48,008 bases of DNA from Antarctobacter sediminis (lineage in GTDB: Bacteria; Pseudomonadota; Alphaproteobacteria; Rhodobacterales; Rhodobacteraceae): positions 1 through 48,008 of the forward strand of contig NZ_JAHUZG010000010.1 in NCBI RefSeq assembly GCF_019218285.1. Direction: 5' to 3'. The notes under the pieces were generated by a model. That model was not told the DNA's origin and did no database searches. It saw only the letters and a list, made by a program, of their open reading frames with translations. The stretch's first letter is position 1. Each line of letters begins with the position of its first letter. The translations under genes were made by a program, and so were the position numbers. Of this stretch, positions 1 to 8,581 are shown one piece after another.

Positions 1-2870
1 GCGCCGCCGTCAAAGACGTTCGCATTGGCATCGCCCGACAGCACGTCATCGAAATCCGACCCGATGATGTTCTCGATATCGACAAAGCTGTCACCCGCCG
101 CATGACCGCCAGAGGCCGTATTGTTGAACAGCGCAACCGTCACACCGGCATTCGAACTGGCATAACTCACCGTGTCGATATCCGCACCGCCATTGAGACT
201 GTCCGCACCGGCTCCGCCGATGAGCGTGTCGTTGCCAGCGTTCCCGTTCAGCGTGTCGTTGCCATTGCGGCCGTCCAGAAGATCGTTGCCGCCGCCGCCG
301 GACAGGATGTTGTCATCCGCATCGGTCCCAAGGACGGTCTCGTTGCCGACGCCGCCAACGAAGTTCTCGAAGTTGACCAGCGCTCCGGCGATACCGCCGA
401 CGGTTCCGGCCTGCAGGTCATAGGCCCTGCTCAGGTTGCTCAGGTCGACGAATGTATCGCTGCCGATGCCGCCGTCGAATTCATCGATGCCCGTATCGAG
501 GTAAGAGCGCATCGTGTCATTGCCGGCGCCAAGGTCGACGTTGTTCAGGAAGCCGCCGCCCTCTTCGACATCATCGTCGAACCCGGTGCCGATGAGCGTC
601 TCGAAGCTGCTGATTTCAATGGTATTGGGCCCCGAGGTGATTTTGGTTTCCCCATCGGTCACCATGCCGGCCGCGGCACCGCTGACATCCAGCGTATCGC
701 TCCCGCTGCCGCCGTTCAGCGTGCTGTCACCATCGAGGTTGTCGATGATCACGTCGGACCCGCCGTCACCGTTCACGGTGTCGGCGCCGATCCCGGCGTT
801 GATCGTGTCATTGCCCTGACCGCCCGAGATATCGTTGCTGGTGCTGCCGTCGCCCCCCACGGTGTTGGTCACGATGATGTGGTTGTTCGCGCCATCGCCT
901 ATCACGTCGGCGCCGCCGCCGATGGTCAGGTTCTCGATGTTACGGAAGGTGGCCCGGGTGCCGCCATTGAATTCGATCTGCTCATCAACCATGTCGAAGA
1001 CAACCGAATCGACCCAGGTCAGGTCGGACACCAGCGTGTCGATGCCCGCCTCACCGTCAAAGACGTCGCCGGCATTGTTGTTGGGGTCGATGATCGTATC
1101 GTTGCCGCCGCCGGCCTCGATGGTGTTGTTCGACCCGTTGGCGGTGATCGTGTCCCCCCAGCCCGAGCCGATGACACTTTCGATCGAGATCAGCGTGTCG
1201 GTCTGGATGTTCGGGACCAGGCCGTTGCTGAAGACCGCACTGCCCGTGGTCAGGTTGATGTCCCACCCCGAGACAAGCGCCGGGCCGACCGGCGGCTGGG
1301 AATCGCTGTAGTCCGCGGTATCGAAACCGCCTTCGCCGTTCAGCGTGTCATTGTCGGCACCGCCTTGCAGCGTGTCGTTGTTATTGCCGCCCAGCAGCGT
1401 ATCGAGCCCTTCGCCACCAAAGAGTTCGTCATCGCCGCTCCCGCCAAGGATCGAGTCGTTGCCGCTGTCGCCATGCAGTTCGTCATCGCCGAGGTTGCCC
1501 TCGATCGTGTCGCGGGCAAAGCCGCCAAAGATCGTGTCGTTGCCCTGGTTGCCCTGCAAGAGGTCATTGGCCCCGTCGCCAAAGATGCTGTCGGCGAAAT
1601 CCGAGCCGATCAGCGTATCCGGACCGCCATCACCCTGAATGGTGCTGGAACCGGGGCCGCCGGTGATCACATCCGCATTGACGAAGTTCAGCGGCACGAC
1701 GGCGTAATCCTCGCTGTCGATCGTGGCCGGGTTGCGCGGATCCCAGATCGCCGCCTCGATGTCGCCCGACTGGTTGTCATAGGCAAAAAGGATGCGGCCG
1801 TCGCCGGTCACGCCCACGTCGATCGAGGTGCCGCCCGTGGCATCCACGGCAAAGACCGCCCCGTCGACCGCACCATTGGCAAAGAAGGCCCGCGCCAGCA
1901 CGCTGTTGGCCGTGTCATCGTCCCAGGTGATGACAAAACCACCATCGGGCAGGGCCGCGATATCCGGTTCGTTCTGGCTGTTGGTGCCCGAGGCCGCGGT
2001 CAGGATCCCGGTGACGGCTATGCCGGTGTTGGTGTAGATGCGATAATGGATATCGCCGTCGTCCTCCCATGTGAGGACGAAATTGCCGTTGGACAGCGAT
2101 GTGACCTGCGGATCACGCACCGACGTGCCGCTGTCCACGTTCGGAATCGTTCCGACCAGGTTACCGCTGGTGTCGCTGATGCGGAATTCGATCGAGGTAT
2201 TGGCCCCGTCTTCTTCCTCGTAGACGGTGACCATGTTGCCATTGGTCAGGATCGCCGTATCGCCGTCGCGGTTGAAATCCCCCGAGAAGTTCTGCGCCGC
2301 ATCCCAGATGGTGCCGTTGGCGCCGTTGAAAAGCGCCCCGGTCTCCAGCATGTAGGCGCCCTTGATAAAGGTTTCGCCACCGGTGGAATCGGTCCATGTG
2401 ATATAGGAACGGTTGCCGCCGCCGACGGTATTGTTGTTCACCGCGATCTGCGGGTTCGACAGGGTGCCGGCGACATTTTCCGAGGTGATGAGCAGCGTGT
2501 CGATCGAGTCGCCGGAGGCATTGTAGCGCTGCCAGTGCAGTTCGGTCAGGCTGGTTGTTTCGGGCTCGATATAGACCATCTGGAAACCGCCGTCCGAGGT
2601 CGGCGCGATGTCGAAATCGGCCTCGTCATCCTCGGTGGACAGGGTGTTCAGACGGAAGCTGTCCCGCACCACGTTGCCTTCGGCGTCATAGATCTTGCCG
2701 ATGATGTCGGTGCCGGCCTGCGTGGCGACACCGGTGGTGCTTTCTTCTTCCCAGACGACAAGAATATTGCCGTTCGACAGACCGATGGTCCGCGGTTCGT
2801 TGGTTTCAGGATTGTCTGCTACGCCAGTATTGACTTGAAAATGGCTGAGCCATTCGACGGGAGTGGCCAT
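1..2870 (-). CDS. RTX-type (hemolysin-like) calcium-binding repeat protein, C-terminus cut by window edge
   Basis: Reads leftward from ATG 2870 (start MATPVEWLSHF), which follows a good ribosome site (AGGTGATCC before ATG), and stays open for about 956 codons to the edge. Residues 1 to about 390 hold beta-rich repeats of the type LSNGNFVLTWEDDGD, like the propeller-like N-termini of many roseobacter RTX proteins. From about residue 400 to the edge the protein is dominated by glycine/aspartate nonapeptides (for example GGAGNDTLNGNAGNDTLIGG), which in this family form calcium-binding beta-rolls. There is no N-terminal signal peptide, as expected for type I secretion with a C-terminal signal, which is off the window. 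Likely role: secreted or surface-bound adhesin or matrix protein. No enzyme domain was recognised. The transporter is not in the window. Confidence 0.9.
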   Translation of the reverse strand, partial: MATPVEWLSHFQVNTGVADNPETNEPRTIGLSNGNILVVWEEESTTGVATQAGTDIIGKIYDAEGNVVRDSFRLNTLSTEDDEADFDIAPTSDGGFQMVYIEPETTSLTELHWQRYNASGDSIDTLLITSENVAGTLSNPQIAVNNNTVGGGNRSYITWTDSTGGETFIKGAYMLETGALFNGANGTIWDAAQNFSGDFNRDGDTAILTNGNMVTVYEEEDGANTSIEFRISDTSGNLVGTIPNVDSGTSVRDPQVTSLSNGNFVLTWEDDGDIHYRIYTNTGIAVTGILTAASGTNSQNEPDIAALPDGGFVITWDDDTANSVLARAFFANGAVDGAVFAVDATGGTSIDVGVTGDGRILFAYDNQSGDIEAAIWDPRNPATIDSEDYAVVPLNFVNADVITGGPGSSTIQGDGGPDTLIGSDFADSIFGDGANDLLQGNQGNDTIFGGFARDTIEGNLGDDELHGDSGNDSILGGSGDDELFGGEGLDTLLGGNNNDTLQGGADNDTLNGEGGFDTADYSDSQPPVGPALVSGWDINLTTGSAVFSNGLVPNIQTDTLISIESVIGSGWGDTITANGSNNTIEAGGGNDTIIDPNNNAGDVFDGEAGIDTLVSDLTWVDSVVFDMVDEQIEFNGGTRATFRNIENLTIGGGADVIGDGANNHIIVTNTVGGDGSTSNDISGGQGNDTINAGIGADTVNGDGGSDVIIDNLDGDSTLNGGSGSDTLDVSGAAAGMVTDGETKITSGPNTIEISSFETLIGTGFDDDVEEGGGFLNNVDLGAGNDTMRSYLDTGIDEFDGGIGSDTFVDLSNLSRAYDLQAGTVGGIAGALVNFENFVGGVGNETVLGTDADDNILSGGGGNDLLDGRNGNDTLNGNAGNDTLIGGAGADSLNGGADIDTVSYASSNAGVTVALFNNTASGGHAAGDSFVDIENIIGSDFDDVLSGDANANVFDGG

Positions 2871-2910
2871 GGATCACCTACCTGTTCTGGATGAATGAGG
2901 ACTTCGTCAG

Positions 2911-2927
2911 GTCCGCAAACTGCGGAC
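2911..2927. promoter_or_regulatory. perfect inverted repeat upstream of RTX gene
   Basis: GTCCGCA-AAC-TGCGGAC, two perfect 7-bp arms around 3 bases, lies 41 bp upstream of the RTX start codon. It could be an operator or a 5'-UTR hairpin. Its position in the untranslated leader is seen; a regulatory role is inferred. Confidence 0.35.
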
Positions 2928-3212
2928 AATCATTGAGACGCGACAAAGCCGGACCATCCGCAGGTCGACGGAGGACAAAAGGAATTGGACACAGGCGCAC
3001 TGTCGCTTGGTACATGAAAAAAAACCCGGAAAAACGGTAACGAAAAATTAACCCAAGTCTGCACAAGCCACGGAAACTTCGCAAGTCGCAGACCTGAGAA
3101 ATCCACTGTCAATACGGGAATCCTGACCGGCCCCGACCGGGGGCACCGTTAAAACACTGGCGAAACCGCAGGCTATCGGCGACGTCAGCAGGGCGGCACG
3201 ATCGGCGGTTTC

Positions 3213-3227
3213 TTGCCCTTGGGGCAA
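3213..3227 (-). terminator. short hairpin after the CAP-domain gene
   Basis: TTGCCC-TTG-GGGCAA stem, about 30 bp beyond the CAP gene stop on the minus strand. No T-run follows, so it is at best a weak terminator. Confidence 0.25.
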
Positions 3228-3258
3228 CGAATCGCAGCCTGCAACCGCCCCCCGCCCC

Positions 3259-3738
3259 TCAGCGCAGCAACACGATCCGCCCGCCGGTGGCGGCCATGTT
3301 CTGCGTCACCAGCAGGCTGTCGAAAGGCCCCGTCCCGCCATAGCTCAACAGCCCCCGGGCAAAGCCGATCCCGATCAGCGGCAGGCCCGGGTCCAGCAGG
3401 TTGGCCCGGTGCCCGGGGCTGTTCATCAGGTTGCCATGCAGCCGGCCGACCGCCGCCTGCGGGCTGTCCCCGTCCAGAACGCTGACCGCGGCGATGTTCT
3501 CGGCACTGCGCCAGCCGCCCGAGAGGTCCATCCGGGCGGCGATCATGCGGTCGGCCGGGGTGCTGCCCCCTGCCCCGCCATGGCCGAACCGATCGGCACC
3601 GACCATCCATGCGCTATGCGCCCGCGCCGCCGCGTTGAGCCTGAGTTCAAGCGCCATCGGCACCAGCCCCAGCGCCATGCGCTCGGTGTTGACGAGATCC
3701 AGCATGTGGCGTTCAAGACTGCCGTCGGTGGGGATCAT
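3259..3738 (-). CDS. CAP-domain (SCP/PR-1-like) protein
   Basis: About 159 residues, almost entirely one CAP domain (PF00188 type). Visible hallmarks in order: the N-terminal helix LVNTERMALGL, HSAWM, FGHGG (first conserved His region), the ENIA motif, LMNSPGHRANLL (second conserved His) and GIGFA. Bacterial CAP proteins are usually extracytoplasmic; their activity is often unknown. No signal peptide is seen, so export, if it occurs, may be by the type I route. The chosen ATG (3738) has AGGA eight bases upstream; an ATG three codons earlier (3747) has no spaced ribosome site. It lies downstream of the protease gene on the same strand, and the short gap carries a parS-like palindrome. Probably co-transcribed with the protease. 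Confidence 0.8.
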   Translation of the reverse strand: MIPTDGSLERHMLDLVNTERMALGLVPMALELRLNAAARAHSAWMVGADRFGHGGAGGSTPADRMIAARMDLSGGWRSAENIAAVSVLDGDSPQAAVGRLHGNLMNSPGHRANLLDPGLPLIGIGFARGLLSYGGTGPFDSLLVTQNMAATGGRIVLLR

Positions 3739-3754
3739 GCCCGCCATCCTGTGC

Positions 3755-3772
3755 TGTTTCGCGCGCGAAACA
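3755..3772. other. parS-like palindrome, copy 1
   Basis: Perfect 18-bp palindrome TGTTTCGCGCGCGAAACA between the protease stop and the CAP start. The same 16-bp core GTTTCGCGCGCGAAAC recurs at 10892-10915, 14324-14341 and 15578-15593, the last two abutting parB and parA. The outer arms resemble the classic parS TGTTTCACGTGAAACA, with a different centre. Most likely a ParB-binding centromere site. Confidence 0.65.
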
Positions 3773-3787
3773 AGCTCCGCCCGCCCC

Positions 3788-6649
3788 TCAGGCCAGCGCG
3801 ATCATCCCGGGATCGATATCCTCCAGCCGCGTATCGAGAAAGACCACCGTTTCGGCCCCTGCCTGCAACACCACGTCATCGCCCTGCTGGACCATCGCCG
3901 CGTGGATCTCTGCCGCGGTCAGGCCGAACCCCTCGAAGGTCAGCCCGTCCCAGGGTTCCAGATCGGTCACGGTGATCGTGCTCGGCTCATCGTCCGAAAC
4001 AAAGACGAACCTATCCGCATAAAGCCCCCCCGACAGCACATCGTCGCCGCCATCGCTGTGCAGCAGGTCGTCCGGGCCCAGCCCCCTGGTCCAGGCCGCC
4101 AGCGCCGCGTCGGTCTTGGCGACGAATTCCACCGAGGACAGGAAGAAGGACACCAGCTTGACCCGGCTCATGCCGTCTTCCAGCCGCGTCACCCATCCCG
4201 ACAGTCCCCCGGCATCCGGGTTGCGGTCCAGCACGTTGCGGTACAGCAGGGTGACAAATTCCCGGTCCGATGTGGCCGCGCCATAGGTGGCGATGAATTC
4301 GGGCGATGCCATGAAGCTTTCGACCACCTCGTCGAACCGCATCCACCCCCCGGCCAGCCTGCCGGTCCAGATCTCGTACCCGCCGATATCCGGGTTGCGG
4401 TCAAAGATCGCGCGGTAAAGCCGAAAGACATCGTCAGCCCAGGAGGTCACGTCGCGCGCCTCGTCAAAACTGTCCTGCGCAGTGGCGGTGCGGCGTTGGT
4501 GTTCGGGGCTTTCGGCAAAGAACTGCACCACGCGCGCCCGGCTCATGCCGCCGTCAAGCTGCGCCACCCAGAAGGCCATCCCATCTGCCGCCGGGTTACG
4601 GCCCAGCACGTTGTTGAACAGCAGGGTGACGAATTCCTCGTTCGTGGTGGTGCCATAGGTGGCGATGAATTCCGGCACGGCGACGAACCGCGCCGAAACC
4701 TGTTCCAGCGTCATCTCTCCGAGGGTCAGCCGCTGTGTCCAGGCCTGGTGCCCGGCGGCATCGGGCTCGCGTCCGAAGACCGCGAGATAGAGCCGGTAGA
4801 CCTGCGCCGAGACCGCGGTGTGATACAGTCCCGCGCCGCCGCCCTGCAAGACGTCGCCGCCCGGACCGCCGGCAAGATCATCCGCCCCTCCTGCCCCGGT
4901 CACCAGATCGCGCCCACGCCCCGCGCGCAGAACATTGGCCGCCGCCGAGCCGGTCAGCACATCGCTGCCATCCCCCGAAACCGCGTTTTCGATCCCGCCC
5001 GAAACCTCGGCCCAGGTCTGCCCGGCCACCGAGAGTGTCGCGGTCTCGCCAAGGGTGATGGCAACCGGATCGGCCAGCGTGGCGGCATTGATCCAGTCGC
5101 TGCCGCCATCCGTGTCACGTACCGCCGCCCGGTCCGGTTCGGCCGCCAGCAACGCGGGGAAATCGGCGGTGAAGGTCCAGATGTCATCGACGCCCTGCGG
5201 GCTGCCGAGAAAGTCCAGTTCGATCCCCTGCAGGGTGCCCGCATCGCCGCCGGAACCATCGCTGACCCGCACCGTCCATGTGCCATCGCTGGACATGCCG
5301 CGCAGGGCCGCCACCCCAAAGGTCCAGTCCCCGTCCAGCGCCGCGCCGCCGCCGTCGCCCTCGGCCAGGATCACCTCGCTGCCATCGGGCGCCACAAGCG
5401 TCACCGTCAGGTCCGAGGCAAAGCCATGGGTGACCTCGACGGTGACATAGACATGTTCGATGACGATCCCCTCAAGGACCTCGACCGACAGTTCCGCCGC
5501 CGAGAAATCGAAGATCGGCCGGGACAGACGCTGCGAGAAACTGGCGCTGACCAGGGTGTCTGACGTGGCCGGGGCACCGGCCTTCATCTCCAGCCAGACC
5601 TCGGCGAGCCGCACCGCGGCAAAGACATCGACCAGACCGAAGCCATAGCTGGGGCTGAAGCTCAGCGCGCCGCCGTTCCATGTCTCGCCGCCATAGGTCT
5701 GCCATTCACCGGCCTCGAACCCGGCGGCCGGATCGCCGGGGGCGGAACCGGTCTGCGCCGCCGTCAGCGCCAGGATCTCCTGCACGTCGCGCCAGCCCAG
5801 CCCCGGCTCGGTCTCCAGCATCAGCGCAACCACCCCGGACACGATGGGCGTCGCCGCCGAGGTGCCGCCGAACTCGGTCGTGTAGGCCCCCGGGACATAG
5901 CCCGCCGCCCCGGTGACATCGGTGGTATGGCTGGCCGCAGGACCGGAAATCAGCAGGTTGGCGCCATAGTTGGAATAATCCATGACCCAGCCGTCGCGGC
6001 CCACCGCGCCCACCACGATCACCGTGTGCAGAACGTTGTGCCCCTCCCCCTGTGCGTTCCCGAGCACGCCGTAACTGGCATAGGTCGGATTGTTGGCCTC
6101 GTTCCCGGCTGCCTTGACAAAGACCGTACCCAGCCCGCCGCGCCCCTCGTCCACGGCGCGGGCCATGGCGCGCGCCTCTTCCCAGGCCCAGCTGCCCGGA
6201 TCACCCAGATCCCAGTCGTCCGAAAAATCCGGCGTGACGCCATAGCTCTGGTTCACCACGTCGAAATGCCGGCCCCAGGCCAGCGCATCGTAGATCACCG
6301 CCTCTTCCGAGGACTGGATGTCATTGAGGTAATCCACCGAGGTCAGCCGCGCGCCCCAGGCCACGCCCAGCCCCCCGACCCCGTTCAGCGCCGCGGCGAT
6401 CAGCCCACCCACCGCCGTGCCATGCCCGGCCTGCGGCGTGTTGTGGCGACCGTCGTCGCGGCCAATGCCGGCATAATGCAGGCTGGCGTCGTAATTCGCC
6501 GCCAGGTCCTGATGGGTCTGGTCCATGCCGTCGTCATAGACCGCCACCCGGATTCCGGCGCCGCTGACCTCCTGCCAGACGGTCTCGATGTCGCCGATAA
6601 GATCGAAGTGCCATTGCTGCGCGTAGCGCGGATCGGTGATGGTGACCAT
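3788..6649 (-). CDS. secreted subtilisin-family (S8) protease with P-domain, RTX-like segment and two DUF4214 modules
   Basis: 953 residues. The S8 catalytic domain (1 to about 350) has all active residues: Asp39 in VAVYDDG, His76 in GHGT, oxyanion Asn183 in AAGNE and Ser264 in GGTSAATP. The DDG form and the following P-domain (about 375-482) are kexin/proprotein-convertase-like. Residues about 505-605 resemble the serralysin C-terminal/RTX region (GSDVLTGSAAANVL). Two DUF4214 modules follow (about 615-735 and 745-860), each with the YRLYxxxFxRxPD and GWVTRLEDGMS type motifs; these are common in roseobacter secreted proteins. No signal peptide is seen, so type I export is likely. Start: ATG 6649 is preferred over GTG 6682, which only adds a non-conserved FCICNR-type leader. 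Likely an extracellular protease acting on surface or environmental proteins. Confidence 0.9.
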   Translation of the reverse strand: MVTITDPRYAQQWHFDLIGDIETVWQEVSGAGIRVAVYDDGMDQTHQDLAANYDASLHYAGIGRDDGRHNTPQAGHGTAVGGLIAAALNGVGGLGVAWGARLTSVDYLNDIQSSEEAVIYDALAWGRHFDVVNQSYGVTPDFSDDWDLGDPGSWAWEEARAMARAVDEGRGGLGTVFVKAAGNEANNPTYASYGVLGNAQGEGHNVLHTVIVVGAVGRDGWVMDYSNYGANLLISGPAASHTTDVTGAAGYVPGAYTTEFGGTSAATPIVSGVVALMLETEPGLGWRDVQEILALTAAQTGSAPGDPAAGFEAGEWQTYGGETWNGGALSFSPSYGFGLVDVFAAVRLAEVWLEMKAGAPATSDTLVSASFSQRLSRPIFDFSAAELSVEVLEGIVIEHVYVTVEVTHGFASDLTVTLVAPDGSEVILAEGDGGGAALDGDWTFGVAALRGMSSDGTWTVRVSDGSGGDAGTLQGIELDFLGSPQGVDDIWTFTADFPALLAAEPDRAAVRDTDGGSDWINAATLADPVAITLGETATLSVAGQTWAEVSGGIENAVSGDGSDVLTGSAAANVLRAGRGRDLVTGAGGADDLAGGPGGDVLQGGGAGLYHTAVSAQVYRLYLAVFGREPDAAGHQAWTQRLTLGEMTLEQVSARFVAVPEFIATYGTTTNEEFVTLLFNNVLGRNPAADGMAFWVAQLDGGMSRARVVQFFAESPEHQRRTATAQDSFDEARDVTSWADDVFRLYRAIFDRNPDIGGYEIWTGRLAGGWMRFDEVVESFMASPEFIATYGAATSDREFVTLLYRNVLDRNPDAGGLSGWVTRLEDGMSRVKLVSFFLSSVEFVAKTDAALAAWTRGLGPDDLLHSDGGDDVLSGGLYADRFVFVSDDEPSTITVTDLEPWDGLTFEGFGLTAAEIHAAMVQQGDDVVLQAGAETVVFLDTRLEDIDPGMIALA

Positions 6650-6784
6650 GAGCCCTGGGAACCGGTTGCAGATGCAGAACACGGGCGCATCCCGGGCCGG
6701 ACCGGTGATCCGCCGCAGAGAGCAACCCCCGAAACTACTGCCCGAAAAAGGACCGGTCGGTCAACGCAACAGGAGGCACCGGCG

Positions 6785-7774
6785 GTGCTTTCCGGCTTTC
6801 CCTGCGGCCCCGCCCTGCCCTACAACCCCGCCACCATGACCCGATCCCCGCTGCCCTCGCCCGCGCTTCCGCCTGTCACCATCCTGCTGGCCAGCTACCA
6901 GGGCGCGGCCCATCTCGGCCCGCAGTTGCACAGCCTCGCGGAACAGGATCACCGGGACTGGGCGCTCTGGGTCTCGGACGATGGCTCTACCGATGGCACG
7001 CGCGACATCCTCGACATGTTTCGCCGCGATCACCCGGACCGTGACATCCGCCTCGTCGAAGGCCCCCGCCGGGGCGCGGCGGCAAATTTCCTGTCGCTGA
7101 TGTGCCATCCCGACCTGCCGCCGGGGCACGTGGCGCTGGCGGATCAGGATGACCTGTGGTCGCCGCACAAGCTCTCGCACGGGCTGATGGCGCTGACGGG
7201 CCATGATGGCCCGGCGGTCTACAGCGCACAAAGCCGCCACATCGATGGCACGGGAAGGGTGCTGGGGGTCAGCCGGGTGCATTCCGGCGCTCCCTCCTTC
7301 GGCAATGCGCTGGTGCAGAACCGGGTCACGGGCCATTGCGCGGTGCTGACCCCCGCCGCGCTGGAACTCGTGCGCGCGGTGGGTATGGTCGAAGTGCCCT
7401 TCCACGACTGGTGGCTCTACCTGCTGATCACCGGCGCAGGTGGCCATGTCAACGTCTCGCCCGAGGTGGTGCTGGACTACCGCCAACACGGGGACAACGT
7501 GCTGGGCGCCCATCGCGGGCTGCTGGCCGGGCTGGCCCGGGCCGCCATGGTGCTGGGCCCCACCTATCGCGGCTGGCAGGCCCGCAACCGCGCCGCGCTG
7601 GAACAGGCGCGGCCCTGGCTGACCCCGCAGGCCCGCGCCCTGCTGGCAGAGCTTGACGCCGCCCCGGCCCGCGGGATCGCCCGCGCCCGCCTTCAGGCCC
7701 GGCTGGGCCTGACCCGCGACCGCCCCGGTGCCACGGCCTTCCTGCGGCTGGCCGCGCTGTTTGGCCGGGTCTGA
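6785..7774 (+). CDS. family 2 glycosyltransferase
   Basis: About 329 residues, GT-A fold. The N-terminus carries VTILLASYQG, then VSDDGSTDGT (nucleotide binding) and ALADQDDLW, whose acidic cluster is the metal-binding DxD-like motif; later HDWWLYLL matches the acceptor/base region of rhamnosyltransferase-like GT2 enzymes. It would transfer one sugar from a nucleotide donor at the cytoplasmic face during polysaccharide assembly; donor and acceptor cannot be read from sequence. Start: GTG 6785 has a perfect AGGAGG eight bases upstream; the in-frame ATG 6836 has none and would shorten the protein by 17 residues. It is divergent from the protease and convergent with the KpsT-like gene, so it is probably a single-gene unit. 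Confidence 0.85.
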   Translation: MLSGFPCGPALPYNPATMTRSPLPSPALPPVTILLASYQGAAHLGPQLHSLAEQDHRDWALWVSDDGSTDGTRDILDMFRRDHPDRDIRLVEGPRRGAAANFLSLMCHPDLPPGHVALADQDDLWSPHKLSHGLMALTGHDGPAVYSAQSRHIDGTGRVLGVSRVHSGAPSFGNALVQNRVTGHCAVLTPAALELVRAVGMVEVPFHDWWLYLLITGAGGHVNVSPEVVLDYRQHGDNVLGAHRGLLAGLARAAMVLGPTYRGWQARNRAALEQARPWLTPQARALLAELDAAPARGIARARLQARLGLTRDRPGATAFLRLAALFGRV

Positions 7775-7785
7775 CCCCGAACAGG

Positions 7786-7875
7786 GCCGCACCGCGCCCG
7801 TCTTCTTCTGTCGAAAAATATCCCGGGGGTGAATTGGCCGTCAGGCCAAGAGGGGGCAGAGCCCCCTGCCCCGCC
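7786..7875 (+). repeat. Rhodobacterales-type intergenic repeat, copy A
   Basis: Contains GCCGCACCGCGCCC, TTCTTCTGTC, AAATATCCCGGGGG, the stem TTGGCC-GTCA-GGCCAA and the stem GGGGGC-AGA-GCCCCC. Matching blocks occur at 15411-15470 (inverted) and 15478-15553. This kind of block is familiar from intergenic regions of Rhodobacterales genomes. Placed between two convergent genes, its stems may also act as a two-way terminator. Confidence 0.6.
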
Positions 7876-7891
7876 ACACGCTCCCTGTCCC

Positions 7892-8560
7892 TCAGATCGC
7901 CGCGGCGCGCTTCATGTTCTCCTGGTGATGCGCGATCGCATCCTCGATATCCTCGTAGTAATAGGCCTGCCCCTCATCCAGCACCAGGCCGCTGTCACAC
8001 AGCAGCCGGATCTGCGGCATCGAGTGGCTGCACACCACCGCGCCCGCCTTGCGCAACCGCGCCTTGAACAGCCGGTCCGACCGTTCGCGAAAGGCCGCGT
8101 CCCCCACGGCGGTGATCTCGTCCACGAGATAGGTATCAAAGGCGATGCCCATCGAAATTCCAAAGGCCAGACGTGACCGCATCCCCGAGGAATAGCTGCG
8201 CAACGGCAGGCGGAAATGCATGCCCAGCCCGGCGAACTCCTCGACGAACTGCGCCAGTTCGTCGGTGTCCACACCATAGATCCGCGCAACGAACCGACAG
8301 TTCTGCTGCCCCGTCAGATCCGGGTGGAAGGACCCGGCAAACCCCACCGGCCAGGACACCATGCCGGTGGTTTCGATGCGGCCCTCGGTCGGATCCGTCG
8401 CCCCCGAGATCATCTTGAGCAGGGTCGATTTCCCGGCGCCGTTGCGCCCCAGAAGCCCCACCGACCGTCCCGTCGGCAGCACCACGTTCATATCCTCGAC
8501 AACCGTCTTTTCGCGGCCCTCGGTCATGTATCGCTTGGTGACCTGCTCGAAACGGATCAT
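7892..8560 (-). CDS. capsule/polysaccharide ABC exporter ATPase (KpsT-like)
   Basis: 222 residues, the usual length of KpsT/CtrD/BexA proteins and without the C-terminal carbohydrate-binding extension of Wzt. Walker A GRNGAGKST (38-46), short ABC signature YSSGM (123-127), Walker B FDTYLVDE (141-148) and switch His179 (CSHS) are present. It would power export of a lipid-linked polysaccharide through the inner membrane together with the permease encoded at 10061-10888. Its start lies 21 bp after the stop of the KpsE-like gene, so the two form one leftward operon. The absence of a CBM argues against Wzt-type recognition of a modified chain end. Confidence 0.92.
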   Translation of the reverse strand: MIRFEQVTKRYMTEGREKTVVEDMNVVLPTGRSVGLLGRNGAGKSTLLKMISGATDPTEGRIETTGMVSWPVGFAGSFHPDLTGQQNCRFVARIYGVDTDELAQFVEEFAGLGMHFRLPLRSYSSGMRSRLAFGISMGIAFDTYLVDEITAVGDAAFRERSDRLFKARLRKAGAVVCSHSMPQIRLLCDSGLVLDEGQAYYYEDIEDAIAHHQENMKRAAAI

Positions 8561-8581
8561 GCGCCCATGCCCTTGCCGACC

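Larger units (their letters stand above)
2871..3258. other. 388-bp intergenic region between the CAP gene and the RTX gene
   Basis: No convincing gene; short frames here lack ribosome sites and recognisable domains. It is less GC-rich than its neighbours (A/T runs around 3010-3055) and must hold the promoter of the leftward RTX gene. A TTGACA-like -35 element can be read on the minus strand at 3108-3113, but no good -10 follows it. An inverted repeat lies at 2911-2927 and a hairpin downstream of the CAP gene at 3213-3227. Confidence 0.6.

Noticed and set aside
102-2894. A 930-codon open frame on the plus strand opposite the RTX gene
   Set aside because: It is the exact antisense of RTX repeats; high GC and biased codons keep the complementary frame open. 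It has no ribosome site and no known domain, while the minus strand shows clear RTX motifs.
2878-3112. Small frames in the gap upstream of the RTX gene
   Set aside because: Two overlapping short minus-strand frames without ribosome sites or recognisable domains; the region is better read as promoter and leader.
3108-3113. TTGACA -35 element for the RTX gene
   Set aside because: Sequence is right but no acceptable -10 lies 16-18 bp downstream, so it was not listed as a promoter.
3401-5563. A 720-codon plus-strand frame opposite the CAP and protease genes
   Set aside because: Antisense to two genes with clear catalytic motifs; composition is Arg/Pro/His-rich, typical of shadow frames.
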